The notes under the pieces were generated by a model, which did no database searches, had not been told where the DNA came from, and saw only the letters and a program-made list of their open reading frames with translations. Positions 59,451-64,000 of a DNA stretch of 64,000 bases are shown piece by piece. Positions within the stretch are counted from its first letter, which is position 1. The number at the start of each line of letters is the position of its first letter. Location: NCBI RefSeq assembly GCF_001679725.1, contig NZ_CP016283.1, positions 53,793 through 117,792 of the forward strand, given 5' to 3'. A program made the position numbers and the translations under genes. This DNA comes from Cryobacterium arcticum (GTDB lineage: Bacteria > Actinomycetota > Actinomycetes > Actinomycetales > Microbacteriaceae).

Positions 59451-60713
59451 TCAACCGAGTGGGGCGCCTCGCGCCCCCATAAACGGTTCCGGGTCGATAC
59501 GAGCGCCATTGACGCGCACCTCATAGTGGAGATGACAGCCGGTGGATGCCCCCGTTGTTCCTGCCAACGCAACGACCTGGCCGGCTTGAACATTGTCGCC
59601 ATTGTTGACCAAAATCTGGCTGGTGTGCGCGTAACCGGTCTGGACGCCTGAACCATGATCGATTTGGAGCCAGTTACCGTAGCTGCCCATCCAACCGGCG
59701 TAGGAGACCCGGCCGCTGCTCGCCGCGTAGATCGGGGTTGAGCATCCTGCACTGAGATCTACCGCATAGTGATACGGGTTAACCCCGGCCACGGGTTGTG
59801 ACGGTCGCGGCCCAAAGTTGTCGGTAATCCGCCCGGGGACAGGGCGCGCCCAGCCCTGGCCGCTGAGCTGACCGGAATCCAGACTCGGCCCGGCCGAACC
59901 TGCGGCAACGGAGGCTGCAGCAGCGGCAGCGGCAGCCGCCGCGGCTGCAGCCGCTGCGGCCGCCGCCTGTCCGCGTTCGAAGTCGGATTCAGTGGCCGCG
60001 CGGTCCTCAACCAGCACGGCCAACTGCGCTTGGAGCGTCTCGGATACCTGCTGCTGTTCGGCAACCTTCACTTCGGCGGCCGCATTCGCCTCCGCCGCTT
60101 CGTTGAACGCAAGCTGCGCCACCTCGGCGAGCTTCTCTCGTTCCTCCAGGGCAACCTGCGCTTGGTCCGAAAGCGCAGCAGCGGCGTTCCGATCGGTGGC
60201 GGCTGTCGAGTACAACCTGTCGATCGTGTCGGAGAGTTTACTGAGGGAGCCGAGACGAGAGAGGAGGTCGTCTGACTCCTCACCGGAGAGGAACACCTGC
60301 AGGCTCATCTCAGCGCCCGATCCGCCGCCCTTGGCCATTGTTGCAGCGAGTCGCCCGACCTTCAACGTTGACTCGTCGGCCTCCGCCTGAGCTGCTTCCG
60401 CCTGGGACTCGAGAGTCGTGGCCTTCAACGCCGTAGCGTCCAGGCTGGATTGAGCGGTGTCGAATTCGGCCGATCGCCGAGTGGCGAGCTCACGTGCCGT
60501 CTGAAGCTCAGCATCCAGCCCCTGGATAAGCACGGTGATTTTGTCCATCTCGCCGCGCTTGGCCGTCTCGTTGCTTCGGGACGCTTCGACGTCCGCCCAG
60601 GACGGATAGTCCTGGGCGGCCACAGCTGGGGCAGCCGGAACGGTGGACGCGAGCAGCGCGAGTGCCGCGACTGCGGCGACGGAATGCCGAAGAGTGCGAA
60701 TTCGAAAGATCAT
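59451..60713 (-). CDS. M23 peptidase with coiled coil and poly-Ala linker
   Basis: A 420-residue secreted cell-wall enzyme or activator. Signal peptide SVAAVAALALLASTVPAAPAVAA. Residues ~35-250 form a long coiled coil (MDKITVLIQGLDAELQTARELATRRSAEFDTAQSSLDATAL), like EnvC/NlpD. A run of about 17 alanines around residue 255-272 links to the peptidase domain. HYAVDLSAG (~315) and HLHYEVRVNG (~395) carry the zinc ligands H-x(3)-D and H-x-H, so it looks catalytically active. The start overlaps the DsbA-like stop (60710-60713). Confidence 0.9.
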   Translation of the reverse strand: MIFRIRTLRHSVAAVAALALLASTVPAAPAVAAQDYPSWADVEASRSNETAKRGEMDKITVLIQGLDAELQTARELATRRSAEFDTAQSSLDATALKATTLESQAEAAQAEADESTLKVGRLAATMAKGGGSGAEMSLQVFLSGEESDDLLSRLGSLSKLSDTIDRLYSTAATDRNAAAALSDQAQVALEEREKLAEVAQLAFNEAAEANAAAEVKVAEQQQVSETLQAQLAVLVEDRAATESDFERGQAAAAAAAAAAAAAAAAAASVAAGSAGPSLDSGQLSGQGWARPVPGRITDNFGPRPSQPVAGVNPYHYAVDLSAGCSTPIYAASSGRVSYAGWMGSYGNWLQIDHGSGVQTGYAHTSQILVNNGDNVQAGQVVALAGTTGASTGCHLHYEVRVNGARIDPEPFMGARGAPLG

Positions 60714-61378
60714 TCCCGAACAGCCCCTTCGATGGCTGCCCTGAATGCTTCTAACGTGGAGAGCTCGAGTTGCTCGCCGTTGAGGAAAAATGTCGGCGTG
60801 CCCTGGACGCCAAGTGCCGTCCCCTCACGTTGATCCTCCATCACTCGCTCGAGCACAGCGGGGTCCTGGATATCAGCGTCGTATAGCTCCAGGTCCAGGC
60901 CGATGTCTTCGGCGTAGGTGCGGAAGAGATCCGCGCGTGACTCGGGCTGCTCCCCCCATTGCGTCTGCGTCTCGAACAGTTTTGAGTACATCGCTTCGAA
61001 CTGGCCCTGCCGGGCCGCGGCCTCTGCGGCCACCGCAGAATTCACCGCGTTTGTGTGGCTGGGGATCGGGAAGTAGCGAGTAACGAAAGTGACTTCGCCG
61101 TCGAACTCTTCTCTCAGGTCTTCGACGACCGGGTACACGGCCCCGCACGCTTCACACTCGAAGTCAAGGAACTCGACCACAGTGACTTTTCCATCGGCGG
61201 CGGTGCTCAGACGATGGCTGTTCTCTCTCAGAACCTGCGGCGCGGATGCCGATCCGGTGCTCGACGGCGGCGTAGGTGTGCGTGTAGCAAATAGGACAAT
61301 GGCGATCATCACCGCGACACCGATCACCACACCTACGTTGATGAGAATTTTGGTGCGGGTGGACAGTGGTTTCTTCAT
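60710..61378 (-). CDS. DsbA-like thiol oxidoreductase
   Basis: A 222-residue protein anchored by one N-terminal helix (ILINVGVVIGVAVMIAIVLFA). The outer thioredoxin-fold domain carries CxxC in VTVVEFLDFECEACGAVYPVVEDL (Cys ~75 and ~78), with cis-Pro in GVQGTPTFFLNGEQL. It forms disulfides in exported proteins (DSBA_2/thioredoxin_4 type). I use Met 61378 (MKKPLSTRT), which has an AAGG site; a GTG at 61417 would add a short basic lead. It sits between two M23 peptidase genes and may help fold them. Confidence 0.88.
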   Translation of the reverse strand: MKKPLSTRTKILINVGVVIGVAVMIAIVLFATRTPTPPSSTGSASAPQVLRENSHRLSTAADGKVTVVEFLDFECEACGAVYPVVEDLREEFDGEVTFVTRYFPIPSHTNAVNSAVAAEAAARQGQFEAMYSKLFETQTQWGEQPESRADLFRTYAEDIGLDLELYDADIQDPAVLERVMEDQREGTALGVQGTPTFFLNGEQLELSTLEAFRAAIEGAVRE

Positions 61379-61403
61379 CTCAGCCTTGGGTTTTTGTAGA
61401 CGG

Positions 61404-62264
61404 TTACTTCGCGACACGTGAGCTCAACCAGGTGTAGGGATCGGTCGGAGTTGATCCGTTGAGTAAGAGCTCAAAATGCAGGTGCGGTCCGGTGCTTTGG
61501 CCGGTGTTGCCCACCTGGCCGACGGACTGACCGACTTTGACAGGCTGGCCCTCGGCGAGACGGAGCGAGCCGAATTGCATATGGGCGTAGAGGCTGCTGA
61601 CCTTTTCGCCGTCGACGACGTGATCGATGATCGCGTACACGCCGAAGCCGGAATCTGACTCGCCGGTCTCGCGCACCACCCCGTCGGCAATCACCTGGAT
61701 TGGCGAACCCTCTCCCGGGGTCATGTCGAGGCCTTTGTGCATCGTGGAGCAGCCAGCGCAGGGTGCCGCACGGGGTCCGAAGTCATCGCTGATCGGGACC
61801 CCGACAACGAAGGGCCACTGCACCGGCGAGGTGATGCTGTTGGTGAACGTTGACGACGTTCGGGTGTAGCCGGCCGCGGCGATTTCGGCGTTGCGACTGG
61901 CCTCGATCTCGGCTGCCGACGTAGCCGAGAACACATCGCTGGCGCTAATGGTCGGGGCCGGACCCGTCGCGCTAAACGTCTGGGACGGTGCGTCTTGGTG
62001 GACGTCCGGCGCCATCACGAACATTCCGGGGTTGCGCGTCACCGCTCCGGCCGGCGTGGATGTTGCGAAGAGGAGCGTCGCCGCGAAGACGGCAGCCGCG
62101 GCAGTGACCACACGAGACTTGGCGCCGGTTCTTTGCTGGGCGCGAGGCGGGCGCGAGTCTGTACCAGGTTCAGTTCTGCGTCGTGCTTGATGCTTGGTTT
62201 TCGGCGCCCGGTTGAGGGATTCGCGCCGGGTCAACGCAGGGCGGGATAAATAATCGTGTTCCAT
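61404..62264 (-). CDS. M23 peptidase (second copy)
   Basis: A 286-residue secreted protein from ATG 62264 (MEHDYLSRPALTRRES). A basic N-terminal arm is followed by a membrane/signal segment (VVTAAAAVFAATLLFATSTPAGA). The C-terminal M23 domain begins PVQWPFVVGVPISDDFGPR. MHKGLDMTPGEG (H-x(3)-D) and GPHLHFELLLNG (H-x-H) supply the zinc ligands. It lacks the coiled coil and Ala run of the neighbour. Upstream Met at 62297 is less likely. Confidence 0.88.
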   Translation of the reverse strand: MEHDYLSRPALTRRESLNRAPKTKHQARRRTEPGTDSRPPRAQQRTGAKSRVVTAAAAVFAATLLFATSTPAGAVTRNPGMFVMAPDVHQDAPSQTFSATGPAPTISASDVFSATSAAEIEASRNAEIAAAGYTRTSSTFTNSITSPVQWPFVVGVPISDDFGPRAAPCAGCSTMHKGLDMTPGEGSPIQVIADGVVRETGESDSGFGVYAIIDHVVDGEKVSSLYAHMQFGSLRLAEGQPVKVGQSVGQVGNTGQSTGPHLHFELLLNGSTPTDPYTWLSSRVAK

Positions 62265-62356
62265 TGCTGCTCTCTGGACATGCCGAATTGACGGCAAAGG
62301 CGGTCGAAGAAAAGAACGGGCCGGTCAGTCCCACAGACGGGAGTGACGGCGTCGTT

Positions 62357-62785
62357 CTACGTTCGACTGACGCAGAGAACAGTGAGAGACAACGGGAGGG
62401 GCGGGGATTCCCGGCGCGTGATGATAGCCGCGAGTTGTTCAAGACCGGTGCGTATCAGTACCAGGGGCGACTGACGCATCATACGGATAAGAACGACGAG
62501 AAAAGCGATTCCGCAGGCGAATGCCAGCGCGGCGCACAGCGCCAACGCGCCGGCAAATGCTTCGTCGTTGACGGCGGAGCTGCTGGCGCCCTGGCCGTCC
62601 TCGGCGATAGCAGGCGACAAAACGCTGTTGGCAGCGGAGCTGGTCCCCGTCGTTTCGCCAGGATGACTGTTTTCAAGCGAATGCGCCAGAAGAAGTGAGA
62701 TGACCGTTCCGAGCACGACGAGGAGAGTGATGATGATCCGCTGTAGTTTGCGCGTGTTGAGCGCTGCCTGCGAACTGATTACCAT
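62357..62785 (-). CDS. Small membrane protein, DUF6153-like
   Basis: A 142-residue protein (MVISSQAALNTRKLQRIIITLLVVLGTVISLLLAHSLENSH...). One N-terminal helix, a Ser/Thr/Ala-rich exposed stretch, then a second helix (AFAGALALCAALAFACGIAFLVVLIRMM) and a basic tail. It is similar in plan to the gene at 42827-43303. Such proteins commonly accompany DUF305 and copper modules. Function unknown. The true start could be Met 62803. Confidence 0.6.
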   Translation of the reverse strand: MVISSQAALNTRKLQRIIITLLVVLGTVISLLLAHSLENSHPGETTGTSSAANSVLSPAIAEDGQGASSSAVNDEAFAGALALCAALAFACGIAFLVVLIRMMRQSPLVLIRTGLEQLAAIITRRESPPLPLSLTVLCVSRT

Positions 62786-62928
62786 TTCTCTCTCCCTTCT
62801 CAACTAGCTGCCGCGCCGGTCACCGAACTGGCACATTCGACTGCACGTGGCCGATGGTCGTCTGTCCACGCGCGTTTGAACACTAACAGACACGATTCTG
62901 AGGAGTCTGCGATGGTGCGGGTGAGGTC

Positions 62929-63663
62929 TCAGATGGGGGTCACGAAGCCGTTGATGAGGCCTTGTAGGCGGTAGATCCAGTCGGTCCAGAGCCCGGTGGT
63001 CATGCTCGCGCCGATGAGGATGAGCACCGTCCCGCCGATGAGGTTGATGGTGCGCACGTGACGTTTCAGGAAGGCCATCGCGTCGGTGGCCCAAGAGAAG
63101 CCAAGCGCGATCAGGAGAAACGGGATTCCCAGACCCAGACAATAGAACAGGCCCAACAAAGCACCGCGACCAGCCGACGCGGTGTCGAGGCTCAGGGCCG
63201 AGATTGCGGCCAGGGTCGGGCCGAAGCACGGGGTCCAGCCCAACCCGAAGACCACGCCCAGAAGCGGAGCGCCGGCCAGTCCGGTGGCGGGTTTCCAGCG
63301 GGGGCGAATGGTCCGCTGCAGGAAGCTGATCTGGCCGATGAACACGACGCCCATGAGCATCACGAAAATCCCCAGGAATCGGGTCAAAGTCCCTTGCCAG
63401 CGAATGAGCCAGGTTCCCATGGTGCCGAAGGCAGCGCCGTAGGCGACGAAGACGATGGCGAAGCCGAGCACGAACAACGCAACGCCGAGGACGAGTCGGC
63501 GTCGGCCGCGGTCGGCGATCTCGGGGTTACCGCCGATGTAGGCCAGATAGCCGGGTACCAGAGGGAGCACGCAGGGTGAGGCGAACGAGACAAGGCCCGC
63601 GAGAACCGCGATCGGAATGGCAAGTAGTAGTTGTCCGCTGAAGACGGCTTCTCCCCAGTTCAC
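62929..63663 (-). CDS. ccdA: Cytochrome c biogenesis protein CcdA
   Basis: A 244-residue membrane protein with six helices that passes electrons outward to reduce thioredoxin-like partners. GLVSFASPCVLPLVPGYLAYIGG and GVVFGLGWTPCFGPTLAAI carry the paired Cys-Pro and Pro-Cys motifs essential for thiol transfer. Its start overlaps the TlpA-like stop (ATGA). With that gene and ResB-CcsA at 43.6-46.2 kb it completes a system II cytochrome c pathway, split by 17 kb. Confidence 0.93.
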   Translation of the reverse strand: MNWGEAVFSGQLLLAIPIAVLAGLVSFASPCVLPLVPGYLAYIGGNPEIADRGRRRLVLGVALFVLGFAIVFVAYGAAFGTMGTWLIRWQGTLTRFLGIFVMLMGVVFIGQISFLQRTIRPRWKPATGLAGAPLLGVVFGLGWTPCFGPTLAAISALSLDTASAGRGALLGLFYCLGLGIPFLLIALGFSWATDAMAFLKRHVRTINLIGGTVLILIGASMTTGLWTDWIYRLQGLINGFVTPI

Positions 63664-64000
63664 GGCGCTGTTTCGGCGAGAGTGTCGGCAATGAGCGTGC
63701 TCAGTATCGACTGTGATTCGATTCGGCCGAGAATCCGAGCGGCTGGCCGGCCTTCGGTATCAACGACGATCGTGGTCGGTACCGCGTTCGCCGCGAACTC
63801 CCCCGCGAACGCAAGGCTGACCAAACCATCGCTGTCGATGATGGAGGGGTAGGTGACCTTGTAGGTGTCAGCGAATGCGATGGCGGTGTCAGCTTGGTCG
63901 CGGATGTTCACGCCGAGAAATTGCACTGCCTCGCCAGCGTATTCCTGGTTGATCGCTTCGAGGTCGGGTGCCTCGGCGCGACAGGGCGCGCAGGCGGCGT
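63660..64000 (-). CDS. TlpA/ResA-like thioredoxin (5' end outside window)
   Basis: Thioredoxin-fold reductase for apocytochrome c haem sites. The frame is open to the right edge. The visible part begins with the active site CAPCR, then APDLEAINQEYAGEAVQFLGVNIRDQADTAIAFADTYKVTYPSIID. Cis-Pro is in NAVPTTIVVDTEGRPAARILG. This is the TlpA/ResA (AhpC-TSA/Redoxin) pattern. The signal or lipoprotein anchor lies outside the window. Co-translated with ccdA. Confidence 0.88.
   Translation of the reverse strand, partial: AACAPCRAEAPDLEAINQEYAGEAVQFLGVNIRDQADTAIAFADTYKVTYPSIIDSDGLVSLAFAGEFAANAVPTTIVVDTEGRPAARILGRIESQSILSTLIADTLAETAP

Noticed and set aside
1..64000. Integrase, transposase, tRNA or rRNA genes
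   Set aside because: Looked for recombinase motifs (R-H-R-Y, DDE) and tRNA-like cloverleaf ends at the gaps; none found.

Overview
The window is high-GC actinobacterial DNA, most likely from Microbacteriaceae. Reasons: a DUF7882-type small protein, DUF3093 and SCO6880-family transfer genes, frequent GTG starts, and Gly/Ala/Arg-rich codon use. It reads as a conjugative plasmid or an integrative conjugative element, joined on its right to a large heavy-metal, copper and envelope resistance module. I see no integrase, tRNA, rRNA or CRISPR array. Rep, Par, SSB, a type IV secretion system and a MobF relaxase are all present, which slightly favours a plasmid.

Layout. 0-1.2 kb: 3' part of a SulP anion transporter. 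1.2-1.6 kb: non-coding DNA with two perfect palindromes. 1.6-5.1 kb: an unknown protein and a two-gene restriction-modification system. 5.2-6.8 kb: small and hypothetical proteins. 6.9-14.3 kb: a leftward array of mostly small plasmid genes (glutaredoxin, SSB, RHH/ParA pair, DUF3846, DUF3560 and unknowns). Most of it is divided into units that begin with the same ~145-155 bp folded leader (four copies, with stems that change in a compensatory way) and end in a repeated G-rich terminator module (four copies). 14.6-18.2 kb: a primase-type replication initiator, an RHH protein and two winged-helix regulators. 18.5-28.7 kb: a rightward transfer operon (MinD/ParA-like ATPase, pilin-like protein, VirB8-like and VirB6-like membrane proteins, SCO6880 protein, VirB4-like ATPase, cell-wall hydrolase, coupling protein, DUF4913). 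28.9-32.9 kb: defence-like cargo (Abi/HEPN protein, large zinc-ribbon protein, DUF1016 nuclease). 32.9-37.4 kb: relaxase, probable oriT region and an accessory coiled-coil/HTH protein. 37.4-40.5 kb: unknown and HEPN-like cargo.

40.6-64 kb: the resistance module. It holds LspA and Lnt (lipoprotein processing), CmtR-CadD (Cd/Pb sensing and resistance), a broken DUF305 gene, ResB-CcsA plus CcdA-TlpA (a split cytochrome c maturation system), YcnI-CopC, a CopD-CtaG fusion and a second CtaG (copper delivery and cytochrome oxidase assembly), a CDF exporter with a CzrA-like ArsR sensor, a transglutaminase-like membrane protein, two M23 peptidases and a DsbA-like oxidoreductase. Together these could export Cd/Zn, handle periplasm-facing copper and keep extracytoplasmic thiol and cytochrome proteins working under metal stress.

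The most unusual feature is the four-copy structured leader with a paired four-copy terminator in the 6.8-14.3 kb region. It may be an RNA leader regulating early plasmid genes, or a single-stranded-DNA promoter like F plasmid Frpo. All four copies drive genes on the strand that the transferred strand would template if transfer leaves oriT rightward.
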